DNA from: Ciona savignyi
Lineage: Eukaryota > Chordata > Ascidiacea > Phlebobranchia > Cionidae
Length of the DNA: 64,000 bases
Assembly: GCA_000149265.1 (NCBI GenBank)
Contig: CH003025.1
Location: 433,949 to 497,948, forward strand
Direction: 5' to 3'
Position numbers and translations under genes: made by a program
The notes under the pieces: model-generated
What the model was told of the DNA's origin: nothing
The model's database searches: none
The model's input: the letters and a program-made list of their open reading frames with translations, nothing else
Shown: piece by piece, positions 10,563-22,340 of the stretch
How the letters are laid out: every line of letters starts with the position of its first letter
Position numbering within the stretch: position 1 is the stretch's first letter

Positions 10563-11676
10563 AATTATTCGCCGATAAAACGGATTTTAGAACATTGCAA
10601 ACGAACGAGACATTGCAAACCGCATGCATGCGTGTTACAATACTTACATGAAATTAATCAGGTGTTCTATATTGTATTCTGTCTATTCGACGCGTTACGT
10701 CATAACTCATACGATTATCAGAAGAACACTGTCACTACATCACATCGGCAAAAGACGGAGAATAAACAGGGAGATTGACAATTCAGATTTCTGTTGGTTA
10801 CAAATAAAAAAACTGTTCGCAGAAAACGGGGGTAGGTTAAATGAGGTGCCCACAAGTTATATTTTCAAACTTAAGCAAAATTAGATTCATTCTAGGCTAG
10901 CGTATACAGAATCAACTTAGGTAGACTACAGCATTTATAGCAGTGCTTCTCAAATGGTGCGCCACAGCAGTTAGCTTGGTGCGCCCCACTTGCATTTCTT
11001 AAATTGACGACAGAGTGTGCATATATTATAAACCACTAATTGGTTAGTGTCTTATAGCTCGTTCTTTTTCAGTGTAACGTTAGATCTATATTAACTTTCG
11101 AAAAGCAAGAGAGCTAAAAAAACAGTAATTTCGTTATGTGGAAAATTCGGTGATGAAATTATTTAAATAAACATTTTAATTCCCATATTTTTCCTTAATT
11201 GTATTTAACATGTTGTTTTGACTCCCCGTGCAAAGTGCGCCCGTTCGTTTCTTAATTGGTCTCGGGTGAGCCACGAGGTCAAAATAATATTCTGCGTTAC
11301 AAAGCTTTAGGTTTAGGTACAACATGATTTATGTTTATGTATTGATAATTGTATTATCCGTCACAATTCACGTAAAGGGTTCATTTTTACGTCAATAATG
11401 CCTACGGATCTGATTTACGGGAAAATAGATTTTTACAGTTACAATGCCCGTTAAACTTATGAACTATGAATTCATTACAGCATGCATGCTGCCTTTAACT
11501 TTCCACGTACATTTTTCAAAAAAAGTGTAAGCAGAAAAAAGCGGGAAGTTACATGACGTGTTCAGTTAGATATCAAACTTAAATGAAATAAGTTTTATTC
11601 TAAGTTAGCGTTTACAGATTTAACATATAGGTAGACAATTTGTAATTTTAAGTATTCTGTTTAAGAAAAGAAAAAC
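10563..11676. other. 5' flank of X1
   Basis: This region is nearly identical to 42263-43383 and 61736-62838. An open frame at 10624-10884 recurs in those copies with indels, so it is not under obvious coding constraint. At 10942 a CAGTGCTTCTCAAATGG sequence looks like one end of an hAT-type element, but no matching other end was found. Confidence 0.5.
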
Positions 11677-13474
11677 ATGATTTTCGTTTTCGTGTTGATG
11701 AATATTATTTTCTCGGTTGAAGCTTTTACAAGTAAGTTCGATAAGATATGTCTAAATACGGTAAATCATAGTCATTTTGATTGTCATAGATTAGTATCAA
11801 TTTTTGATTATTTAATCGAATTATTCCGCAGTTGGTAGAGAGACTATTAAAGGATCAACCGACCTATTCTTATCATCCGACACACTGAAATCAAACATCA
11901 AAATTGACTACGACTTGTGCTTGTCTTTTCTGCCTTACCACATCAAAGCTACCGCTCGACCCTACAGCCCGACTGGTCCAGAAACTTTCAAGGCCACTGT
12001 TGTAAAGATTAACTACTACCACTTCATACTTCAGTTGGAACGCATAGATCGCGACTCGGGTTGGAGAGGGGCTTTTAAAATCGACTGGGAGCTTTTTACT
12101 GTATCAGGTATACGAGACCTCCAAATCTTCATATTTCACATTAGTTTTGTTCGTGTTATAGGTTAACTGCTGTTTAAGATATATGAATTATTTTAATATT
12201 TTGTGATATGTTAAATAAAAACATATAGAAAATCATGTTCGAAATGTACATACAAACAGTATAATGCAAAAAGTGTCCGGTTAAAATGATTAACTGATGA
12301 AGATAATCGGTATTAAGGACTACATGTAAAATCCACCGAAATATATAGTTCGGATATTAAAAAAAAATGTAAGATGGGTGTATACATAATTGTGTCACTG
12401 CTTGACCAAAGGTCTACTTTATTTGTCGGTGGTTGGATATCTATATTATAAATTCTATTCATACCCTTAGCCGGTAAACCTTAATGACATTTATGCGCGT
12501 TACGACACGACACCACATTGTTAATCGTTTGCCATTAAGTATTAAACCCCGAACTGTAAACAATGTATGTAACGTGTTAGGCTACTTTCGTAATCACATG
12601 TTGTGATTTTGAATTGCAAAATAATATACATACAAAATGTGAGTAATGTGTCACACTGGTCAGTGTAACCACCATCAGTTTACTTAGGTTTTATTTTTTC
12701 CTAACAGATTACATCACAGTAACTGCCACTCTTCAATATAGCGTCGACTATGATTGGAACCTACAATTCACTTCAAACAATTCCAAAGTATCTCATGTTT
12801 ATAACCAAGGAACTTCTCTAGTACCTGCCAACCAAAGTAACCCAACTCTTCAGCCTCGCCTTACCAGTTCTAGACAAAATGGTCACCGGTATCTTGTTTT
12901 CAATAATGACCCATCTCCTAAGCTAATCGTGAATATTGATCTAAACCCAATTCCCGGGCAACAAGACTTAATAACTGTGTTCATCGCTTACAGGATCGAC
13001 AATAGACCCCATATTGCGCCGAATTCATTTATAAACGGTCTTTTTGGAAATGACAACAATGGCTGGGATAAGTTTGTCATGTTTGGGAAACAGTCGAATG
13101 GACCTTTGATTGTGAGTGGGGCTAATCCAGATAGAATAATAATAACTTCCTTTCCTGTAAATGCAAACCCAACAACCCTTGGTGTTTGGAATATCCTTAG
13201 CGTTCAATGGAATGTCGATGGTGGTGTTGGCGCCAGTAGTGTTTGGTGCAATGGAAAATTACTTCAACGGTTTCAAGCCAGGACGTCTCCCTCAGATACA
13301 GTGTTCACGATCGGAAGTGCAGATGCTACCGGGCAATATCATTCATTGTTGTCAATCGGGGAACTTATACTATTCCGGGGAATCGTGATCACGGACGTGG
13401 TAATGAAGGAATACCACCAGCACCTTGTTAATAAGTGGGGCGTGATTGCTGATCCAATTAGTGTATATAATTAA
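11677..13474 (+). CDS. X1: secreted lectin-like protein with ConA/LamG-like domain
   Basis: Three exons, 11677-11731, 11832-12107 and 12708-13474, join in phase 1 at both introns and give 365 residues. Exon 1 is a signal peptide (MIFVFVLMNIIFSVEAFT). Exon 2 (residues 19-110) is a beta-rich module with conserved CLS, ATAR, TFKATV and LERIDRDSGW...IDW. Exon 3 carries a linker and, from about residue 165, a concanavalin A-like/LamG-3-type jelly roll ending in the typical pattern IGELILFRG...EYHQHLVNKWGV. Proteins with this fold are usually extracellular and bind sugars or other ligands. The exon 2 module recurs in family Y; its late part resembles the H-type lectin pattern, a fold-level guess only. 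An AATAAA lies at 13527-13532. The specific function is unknown. Confidence 0.85.
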
Positions 13475-13526
13475 ATTCAAAAGATTTGGCTTTGCAAGTC
13501 TTAACAAAAATGACTTTGTTTTGATG

Positions 13527-13532
13527 AATAAA
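13527..13532 (+). promoter_or_regulatory. Polyadenylation signal of X1
   Basis: AATAAA lies 53 bases after the X1 stop. The same signal is at 50341-50346 after X3. Confidence 0.6.
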
Positions 13533-15135
13533 AACCCTTGTTTTATTTAAGATATGTAATGTGAACTGTAACTATGTTAGTCGATTGTAAACTAATTTTG
13601 TCTTATTTGACAGTAAAGATCCCCATGTATTTCAACCTACTATCAAACTAGGGAGTGTAAACCGCTACCATTTGTAAAACACACTTTGACTGTATATACT
13701 ATATACACATAACATATAGTTTATGCTTAACAGACAACTATACGCCAAGTGAAATGAACACTAGTAATCTCAATCAAGTAACTCACGTTAATTGTAATTC
13801 TTAGTTGCACAGTATTACGGTTTTAAATGTAAAAGTGTTTCGTTTAATCATTATAGATTAATAAATAAAAATAATAAAACAATAAGTATTTTATGTTAGA
13901 GAGTGCCGAAACGTGGTTAACCACCACTATCTGTAAGACACCCTTAGCACAATTGGTATCTTTTATACGCCGTGTATGTAGTTTCTTTCTGCAAGCACAA
14001 ACAGTACAATCGCTGAGATAACAAACCATTCTTGTTATCCATGTTGGTTACACACTATATATTTTTGTCAGACGCATGCACATCATGTTATGTGATATTC
14101 CAGTAAGTTTTCAACCTGACTGTGATAGTTTTGTTTCTGTAAAAATAAATCATAAAATTTTGATAATTAGCTTAGTCGCTATGAAACCTAGAACATCAAA
14201 ATGCCAAAAAAGTAGTAAATTAGTTTTTACGATTCAAGGAAAAAAGCGTATACTTTAATAGAAATTTCAGTTTAACTTTGATATAATATACAAGGGCGGT
14301 ATTTTTTACTGCTGCGCAGATACAAGCAATTTTAAACGTTTTAATTTCAAACGAGAATATCTAGAAAACTAGAACGATTTAGACCTCAAGAAGGATATTT
14401 TTGGTTCACTAGGTTTATTTTTTCAAAATAAGACCAGCTTGTTTAACACTGGCTCGACATTGTAATGGGTGGAACCATTATATAATTTCCCGCATCATTC
14501 TAAGTAAGTGTTTATTGCGTTGGTTTAGTGACGTGTTTTGACAACTAGTGTATAAGGCCTTTCTCTGGTGCGACCTACCTACACCCGAGTCCTTAACATG
14601 AGGAACACTTTAAAAGCGCTAATTTAATTGCTCACTCAAGATATCAATATGGTTGATTTCTTTATTCACTGGACTTTGAACGATGAGCGGTTTTCTATTA
14701 CAATAATATACACATAACAATATTAATATACAACCAGCTTAGCAACTGTTTTTCGTAGGTCTGTAGATTCAGTATGCATCTAAACGTGTCATCAAAAGAT
14801 TCAGTACAAAAAAATAAAACCACGAGGTTCACGGAATTATAAAACTATATTCATGGTTACGAAAAATGAGCTCACAATAGTAAACATAGACATTTTAAAG
14901 AAAATAAATTCGGAAACAGATTATGATTTACAGATGTTAAACTAGTGTTAAGTTATATGCAACTAAAATAGATTTAATGATAAATGCTTGGTTAAAAACT
15001 AAAACACATAAAGTGGCGTGGAACCAGCTTTTAGTAATAAATGCGGCAGCAAATAAAAGCGTTTCAGTCAAGTTTACTACGATTTGTGGAGGTTCATTTT
15101 TCAAATAGTTCGCTTTTTTATGTCGAAAACACATG
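13533..15135. other. Tail-to-tail spacer between X1 and X2
   Basis: The left part to about 13985 is paralogous to 50347-50790 after X3. No gene, domain or strong repeat is seen in the remainder; small open frames at 13844-14258 and 14937-15134 have no support. Confidence 0.5.
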
Positions 15136-15141
15136 TTTATT
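15136..15141 (-). promoter_or_regulatory. Polyadenylation signal of X2
   Basis: AATAAA on the minus strand lies about 58 bases after the X2 stop. The 3' flank here differs from that of X1 and X3. Confidence 0.5.
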
Positions 15142-15198
15142 TACCAAATGTATTTTCGTGCGGACATTTAAAGTCGATCGGGTTAGAAATGTTCAAGT

Positions 15199-16950
15199 TT
15201 AAATATAAACACTAAATGGATCAGCAATCACGCCCCACTTATTAACAAGGTGCTGGTGGTACTCCTTCATTACCACGTCCGTGATCACGATTCCCCGGAA
15301 TAGTATAAGTTCCCCGATCGACAACAATGAATGATATTGCCCGGTAGCATCTGCACTTCCGATCGTGAACACTGTATCTGAGGGAGACGTCCTGGCTTGA
15401 AACCGTTGAAGTAATTTTCCATTGCACCAAACACTACTGGCGCCAACACCACCATCGACATTCCATTGAACGCTGAGGATATTCCAAACACCAAGGCTTG
15501 TTGGGTTTGAATTTACAGGAAAGGAAGTTATTGTAATTCTATCTGGATTTGCCCCACCTACAATCAACCCCCCGTTGGAATATGTACCAAATAAAACAAA
15601 CTTATCCCAGCCTGAATTGTCATTGCCGAAAAGACCGTTTTCAAATAATTTAGCTGGGTCGTGGGTGCGATTGTCGATCCTATAAGCAATGAACACAGTT
15701 ATTAAGTCTTGTTGCCCAGGAATTCGGTTAAGATCAATATTCGCGATGAGCTTAGTAGATGGGTCATTATTGAAAACAAGATACCGGTGACCATTTTGTC
15801 TAGAACTAGAAAGCAGTGGCTGGAGATTTGGGTTACTTTGGTTGGCAAGTACGGAAGAAGTTCCCTGGTTATAAACATGAGATACTTTGGAATTGTTCGG
15901 TGTGAATTGTAGGTTCCAATCATAGTCGACGCTATATTGCAGTGTGGCAGTTGCTGTTATGTAATCTGTTATGAAAAAGTTAAGTAAACCTATAATGAAA
16001 AAGTTAGATAAACGAAAACAAAGTAAACGAATGCTGACGGTGGTCAGATGATACTAGCCCGTGTGATACAATACTCTGATATATTAAATGGTTACACATT
16101 TTTGCATGCAGATAGTTTCAATTCATAATCACATCATGTGTTTACAACTGTCCTCTCCCACTATACATTGTTTACATTTTCATTTTAAAATAGCGAATGA
16201 TAAACAAACAACAAAGTAGTGACGTAAGCGCATAAATACCATTTAGGCTAAAGATGACATAGGATCGACGAAGGGTCATTATAGTGATCTGTATATTTTT
16301 TACAGGGTAAGCATATTCAACGATTTTTAATACTTTTTTTACAAATTCGGTTATTGGAACAATGTTCATTGATATTTTTTAAATCAGAGAATTTTCAAAA
16401 CCTACATTTTCGACAATGATTTTTTGCATGTTTGTATCAAACATTTCTCAAACCTTTAATTAAATTCGGATATCTATAACAGTCTTGTACCTGATATCGT
16501 AAAAAGCTCCCAGTCGATTTTTAAAGCCCCTCTCCAACCCGAGTCGCGATCTGTGCGTTCCAACTGAAGTATGAAGTGGTAGTAGTTAATCTTTACAACA
16601 GTGGCCTTGAAAGTTTCCGGGCCAGTCGGGCTGTAGGGTCGAGCGGTAGCTTTGATGCGGTAAGGCAGAAACGACAAGCACGAGTCGTATTCGATTTTGA
16701 TGTTTGATTTGGGTGTGTCGGATGATGAGAATAGGTCGGTTGTTCCTTTAACAGTCGCTAATATATCTGCGAAATAATTGGACGCACGAATTCAACAATG
16801 AATACAAATCTTTGAAAATCAAACAAAAACAGTTTCTCATTAGACGTAATTGTCATGTCCTGTTCGTAATTTAGGGAATATCCCATGGTACTTACTTGTA
16901 GATGCTTCAGCACAGAAAAGATGAATCAACAACACAAAAACGAAAATCAT
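15199..16950 (-). CDS. X2: secreted lectin-like protein, inverted paralogue of X1
   Basis: Exons are 16950-16896, 16766-16491 and 15965-15199. Their lengths (55, 276 and 767 bases) and phases are identical to X1, giving 365 residues with no stop. The signal peptide differs (MIFVFVLLIHLFCAEAST). The exon 2 module has CLSFLPY, ATARPYSPTG and LERTDRDSGW...IDW. The C-terminal 95 residues are almost identical to X1 at DNA level, whereas the stretch around THDPAKLFENGLF...FGTYSNGGLIVGG (about 15540-15690) differs strongly. This copy is tail to tail with X1 and lies beside the minus-strand gene Y1. The intact frame after inversion and divergence suggests a functional gene. Confidence 0.85.
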
Positions 16951-18452
16951 ATTTCACCCTAATTTTTGTAACGTAGAATACTTAAAATTACATATGCTTT
17001 AGCCTACCTATGTTGAATCTGTAAACGCTAGCCTAAAATGAAACTCATCTCACCTAAGTTTGAAATGTTTTCTTGTGGATACGTCAATTAACTTCCCACC
17101 TTCTTCTCCGTACAGTGTTCCTTTGGTTACAATATATTGCGTAATTAGAAATCGTTGGTGTCCGTCTATTTTACATTAGTCTTTTTATTGCCCATGTGAA
17201 GTAAAATATTTGTCAAGGAAAAAAATGAAGCTTCCGCCCTAACTAAAAAATCAAGACTAGTTGGTGTAGATATGGTATTTTGATGAACGCTCTGTAATTT
17301 CCTTACTGCCAATGCTCATTACCTCATCCGACTTACAGGCGACGATATATTACAACCCCGCCGTCGACTTTCCAAGTACTTTATACCATTGTACCCAACG
17401 CTTAATCTTACTTAGTCAATTCTAAAATTCATGAGCTTCTTACGACTCCCCCGCTTGCTTTAAAAAGGATTGGAGGATAAGACCGTCGATCGGTATATAA
17501 GGACGAATAGCATGTTATTGTTTGTTAATACTACTCTTTGGACCATCGGTATAATGTCAATCTTATTTAAGCTTTTACCATGGCGGTGATCGTTTGTTGC
17601 GTATCTTATGAAGTTTTTCTTCATCACGTGTAACCAACAGCCTTTTTCCTTTGCGTAAAACGTAAAACGCTTCGTTTAAAACTTTATTATAGGTAAGATT
17701 ATTTTACGTTTTTGTGTTGTTATCTGTGATATTATCACACTGTCTTTTTAAGGATGGTGTGTTGGTGTAAGTTAATTTATTTTAGATCTAGTGATCTACC
17801 ATTTAAACATGTTATGCCCTGTTTAACAGTATTACTGTCAAAAAACTAGAAATGTCATTTACTGAAATACATGGACGCTATGAAACAATGAAGAAAGCAA
17901 ATCTGTTATTCCATTGGCGGAAAAAAATAAATATAACCCTTTAAAAGTCTCCATCGGGCTTACCGCCGCGCTGGCAGTGGGTTATATTATGCTATTAAAG
18001 TTTATTTAGTTGAAGGAGGCCGTTTATGTCTGTCACCTGCGTGAAGCAGAAAAAAAAGAGTGAAATCATTTTTTCCCAACATATTTAAAGGGAACCCACA
18101 ATAACTACAATTGCGCTTTATATTACGTCAAACCGGTTGGGTAATAAAGGATTTAATCATGATACAATTTAGACACAATAGGATAAAGAAATCTCGTGTT
18201 TATACCCGTGAATAAGAATATGCCAAGTGGATGTTGAACGGGAAATAGTCAGATACCCACCGTCGTGTTGTGTATGATTGAGACGTTTCTTTAGTTTTTG
18301 TAGAACTCTGTGTATTAAGATGGTGGCTTCTACTAAAGCTGAGGACATAACACTAGAAAGAAGCTAAAAAACATTTTCTGTCATAAACTTGGATGAAGAG
18401 TGTAAAGTTATTTTTTTAAGTTTTGTTTTTTTTACACTAAGCCATCGTTGAC
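16951..18452. other. Intergenic between X2 and the Y1 block
   Basis: No gene is seen. A diverged minus-strand SINE fragment lies at about 18176-18310, recognisable by ACACAATAGGATAAAGAAAT at its tail side and ACCCGTGAATAAGAATATGC in the body. Confidence 0.5.
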
Positions 18453-18761
18453 CTACACAAAGACAGGGCTAATGTGTTTATACCGTGCCACGAAAAGGGC
18501 ATATACAAAAACTGACTCTTCAATTGTTCTCACAAAGTTTCTGGGAAAATTGCCTTCATGATAACGCTGAGTTTGACGTGTAGTGTTTATGCGTTTCAAT
18601 ACGCTAGGTGAACTCCTGACTTCTATTATCATAACCATTTTGTAGACACTTTTACATATATAAAAAGAAAGAATTCGATTTTTCTTCAAACTTGTGTATT
18701 CTCTTCCCAATAATTTGAATAATATAGGTGAAGAAAAATCGACAGAACAAAAATCCTGCAT
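18453..18761 (-). other. Exon-like open frame downstream of Y1, unknown product
   Basis: A 102-residue frame has recognisable peptide matches (LGREYTSLK, VLKRI, YHEGNFPRNFVR) to the frame at 28602-28982 downstream of Y3. Homologous but frame-disrupted DNA lies at 24120-24420 and 52650-52920. It follows each Y gene at a similar distance, so it may be an extra exon, a 3'UTR or the relic of a linked gene. No domain is recognised. Confidence 0.3.
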
Positions 18762-19295
18762 TCAAAATAATCTGAGATACCCCTAACAAAATGTTATACC
18801 GAATAAGTTAATTTAACATCTATATGCATCAAATTATTTTGTTGCAATCAATTTTTTAAAGTTCGAGGATAGCCATTTGTTCAAAAAAGAACCAAAGTAA
18901 AATATTTGTAAATTACAAAAATAAAAACCATCGGTGTAAATCTGAAAAACCACGCCCCACCTTGAATAAAATTTCAATATTTAAATTGTTTTTATCTTTT
19001 GAGTTTAATCAGAATGTTAACTCATACCTAGTCACGGTAAACTTCTTTAACGTTACGAAGGAACAAAAAATAAAGTGAATTTAACTGAGTGAGGATTAAA
19101 GTATTGTGACGTCTGGGTATATGTATTTTACCCACGCCACTATACGATGGTAAAGGAATTGCAATTACGCTTCGGTTAAAATAACTATAAATATTTACAT
19201 AAAGCAAACTTTTAGAGTTTAGACAGACTCAGCTAGGATTTTGTCCAATACATCCAGCAGATCAGTGACACCCAGTTTTTGACTGTTCTTTACAT

Positions 19296-20649
19296 TTAAA
19301 ACGTCGGCTTGACGTAAATGGTCCAGTCAATGATAATCTGCGTGGAACTCCATCCTGTAGGTTTATCGGTTCGTTCCAATTCAACCAATGTGCTCAACGT
19401 AGATCTGCTAATGACTGTCACGTTGAAGGTAGCTTGTTCTCCTGTAGTCCCGACTCGTGCAGTTGCGTTCATCTTACGAGGCGCCGACCTCAGACAAATA
19501 TTCATGTTGTATACGACGTTCACCTTTCTTTTGGGTTGGGAAGAAGATAGGACAGTTTCGAAACTCCCATCATAGACGTTGTCTGTAAGAGACTTTAATT
19601 TAAAGTGACGGATGTTACTTAGATCTAATTAACTGTCTCGTTTAATAAAGGTAGTATAAACATCACCGTAACAAAAAATTCTGTCGAGGACGGGAAACGA
19701 ACCCGTAAATTCAGGGTATAAAGATTAGCAAGCGACCAGTTTTGAAAAGCCTTCAGCAACCCTCGGTTATTAGCGAAGAACTAACCCATTAAGTTAACTG
19801 GGCGATCTAATTAATAAATTAAATTTCAAGTTACTTGTTGTAAGACCACTTGGAACTTAAAAAGCAAGCTAAATATTTCAGTTAGCAATGTGGGGAATCG
19901 TTTCTGAAGAAAATTCTGGTCGTTAATTGAGACTGTAACTGGACAAAACAACACTGATTTAAATGCAATTACTCCCACCTTTGATATGGAGTTCATAAAC
20001 GTGGTTGACATAATTAAGACCCTTTCCATTATCTGATAGGCACGAAGTGGCGCCTAATACTTTGTAACTAGATCTCGCATTGGATGAACTGGCACACCAC
20101 CCACCAGCCTATAGAGAAAAACTAATTTAACGACACTGTACTGGATGTTGTGTTTCCAATATAGTGTAATCGATAAATCGTGAACATAGGAAATCATTTA
20201 GAGTTTAATTAAAATAACTTCGCCGAAGTGGAAGGATTGATTACATTAAGTTTTAAACGAACAAACATACCATGATTTTACGAGCGTCAGTCACAACTAT
20301 TGCTTATAATGAAGGGGAAAAAGTAGCTTTACAGAGGATACCTGAAGAGCGAATATCTCATATCCCAGTTGAAAGGTAGCTCTTGCGCACTTTTCGATCG
20401 CATTCGCCCGGCTCCCATAATTCCCGTCTAATATCGGGTTTGTGCCCTCCAGTGTAGGAATCACCCTCGGGGTTAGACTATGTCTCTCATTCCAACAACC
20501 AAGCGAAGTCCAAGAAACTGACGGATTAAATCAAATAAAACTGCGAAGTGATTAAAATACGCTAACATTATACTATACGTACCGTAAGTAAGAAATTGCG
20601 AAGAGCTGCAAACGCAGATGATTTGAGATAGTAACAGTAAAATATTCAT
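19296..20649 (-). CDS. Y1: secreted protein, WSC-like module plus X/Y beta module
   Basis: Four exons, 20649-20583, 20517-20342, 20108-19979 and 19582-19296, give 219 residues with consistent phases (1, 0, 1). Exon 1 encodes the signal peptide MNILLLLSQIICVCSS. Exons 2-3 (residues 23-125) form a cysteine module with the pattern LGCWNER...RANAIEKCARA...LGYEIFALQ...GGWCASS...SYKV...SC, which resembles the WSC-like extracellular modules of many invertebrate proteins. Exon 4 (residues 125-219) is the beta module shared with X: NICLRSAP, MNATAR, ATFNVTVI and LERTDKPTGW...IDWTIYV. A single exon 4 of 287 bases recurs in all four Y copies. Y1 is head to head with Y2. A secreted recognition or effector role is inferred, not shown. 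Confidence 0.8.
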
Positions 20650-22340
20650 TCGTTTTCTTTCTAACTATAGTGCTTAAACTTACTATTAACACTATATTTT
20701 AAATATGACTATGTGATATGCCTACATAGCGTATATCTTCCGTTGTTATTACAAGAATCTATGAAGAAGTTACCTGCAGTCGACAATATGACATTATAAT
20801 ACTAAGTACGTCGAATGCGATTACCCACCTCGTCTTGATAATAAACAGTCCGTTCCATGTCCTTTGCCGAACAATTTACGCAACCAAAATATATAAGGAT
20901 TTCAACATAAAAAAACGTTTTTTTGTGAGCCCGTCATGGGTTTCTAACTTATAGACCAGTTAAAAAAGTAAAGGGTTCTGGGTTAAACGCAATTCGGTTT
21001 CCAAAGGACGAAAGGTTGTCTTCCAGCATTTCAATAATGATATTACAACGCATCCAGCCTTGTCGTTTGTTTTGTAGATTTTTAAAACTATGAAATACCT
21101 AAAAAAACACTTATATTCCAGAGACAAAACTCTATGTTATTAGAATTATTTTAAGCGTGCGCCGTGTAGATCATACATATATGGGCTTATATGAATAGCT
21201 TACCAAACCTATTGAGTGTATGTATTTACTACTTTAAAGCTTTACTTTTTGTGTTATCGAATAGCTCGGTTGGTTCGTCACCTTTCAATCAAAGGGATGC
21301 ATAACTCTCTGGGGTATTTTCTTTATTTGAACAAATATATATATTTGCACGATCGTGTGGCCAAATGGTTAACGCTACCGATTCATGTGCGGCCCGTTGG
21401 TCTAGCGGTTAAGTGCCTCGCTTTTCAATCGAAATGTTGTAGGTACGAAACTGGTCGCTAGCTAGTCGGTTGTGTCCTTGGGCAAGGCACTTTACGGACA
21501 TTGCCTGAAACCAGCGGATTAATGGGTTCTACCAAATTCAAGGAACGTGTCTATCATACAACACACTGCAATAGCTCCGGTAACCCGACGATGCGCGCGA
21601 GGTGATCTGATGATTGACCGTGTGTTAACCCCCATGGTTTTCCCATTCACGGGGATAAACATGAATATCCTACCAAAAATGCCACCTATTCGACTCCGAC
21701 ATGATGGCATGGACGACAACCTTGTTTCTGAGTTGAAATGCAAATGAACTCACTATCGGTATTCGTGATGGGCTTCTTCTATACGACTTTTGCGTTACAC
21801 AACTGCTTTCGTCAGGGAAACGAACCAGCCTTCATAACTTCCGTACTAATCCCCCCTGATAGACCAGCTTGCTGACCCCCCTTGATTTTTGCGTTTTATC
21901 TTGCGCCTTTACTTTTTAACCAGGCCTGTTTTCGAACACATGATGGACTCACCAAGACCGACTTTTTTATGTGGAAATCGATATGTGAAGTGATTGCGTA
22001 CGTGAACCTTTCGGCGACAGGACTGTTTGTCGTCCATAATTGTGGGATTGCAATGTGAGCCACAACGTAATCGCGGCATATTGTATCAGGGTCTTAACAA
22101 CTTGTCATGGGTTATGTAAATAGATTCGACGTTCTTGGTAACATAGTATCGTGTTTACGTCATTTTGTATTGCGTTCCTGTAAATACAGCAGAAGTAAAA
22201 CACAGTGGAAGACATCCTCTTCATAATGCTTATCGACACATTACAATACTGACTTAGTGACATACTATTTAAAGGATGTACCATACTTGGAGTTATTTGT
22301 AAAAAGTTAGTGAAAGCAATATAGTCAGAGTGAAAGCAAA
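20650..22340. other. Head-to-head spacer between Y1 and Y2
   Basis: Both Y genes start outward from this 1.7-kb spacer, so their promoters must lie here. The last 30 bases before each ATG are similar (ACTATAGTTAGAAAGAAAAC before Y1, CAATATAGTCAGAGTGAAAG before Y2). The middle holds a SINE and, at 21350-21385, a second tRNA-like sequence (GTGGCCAAATGGTTAACGCT) with no complete tRNA fold. Confidence 0.55.
21389..21673 (+). mobile_element. tRNA-derived SINE, plus strand
   Basis: This is the best copy for reading the family on the plus strand. The head is GCGGCCCGTTGGTCTAGCGG then TTAAGTGCCTCGC. A body motif GGTCGCTAGCTAGTCGGTTG is followed by GGGCAAGGCACTTTACGGAC. The 3' part is TTCACGGGGATAAACATGAA, followed by a single remnant ATCCTA of the tail. 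Confidence 0.75.

Noticed and set aside
13161..13431. Alternative-frame ORFs within X exon 3 (also at 15242-15494 and 49975-50245)
   Set aside because: They overlap the well-supported ConA-like frame and recur only because the exon is duplicated.
19675..19760. tRNA-like GGGTTCGTTTCCCGTCC on the minus strand in intron 3 of Y1
   Set aside because: A B-box-like sequence and arm are present but I could not find a matching A box and acceptor stem; probably a SINE relic.
21389..21465. tRNA gene
   Set aside because: The tRNA-like head belongs to a 285-bp SINE with a pentanucleotide tail and several dispersed copies; B-box and stems are degenerate.
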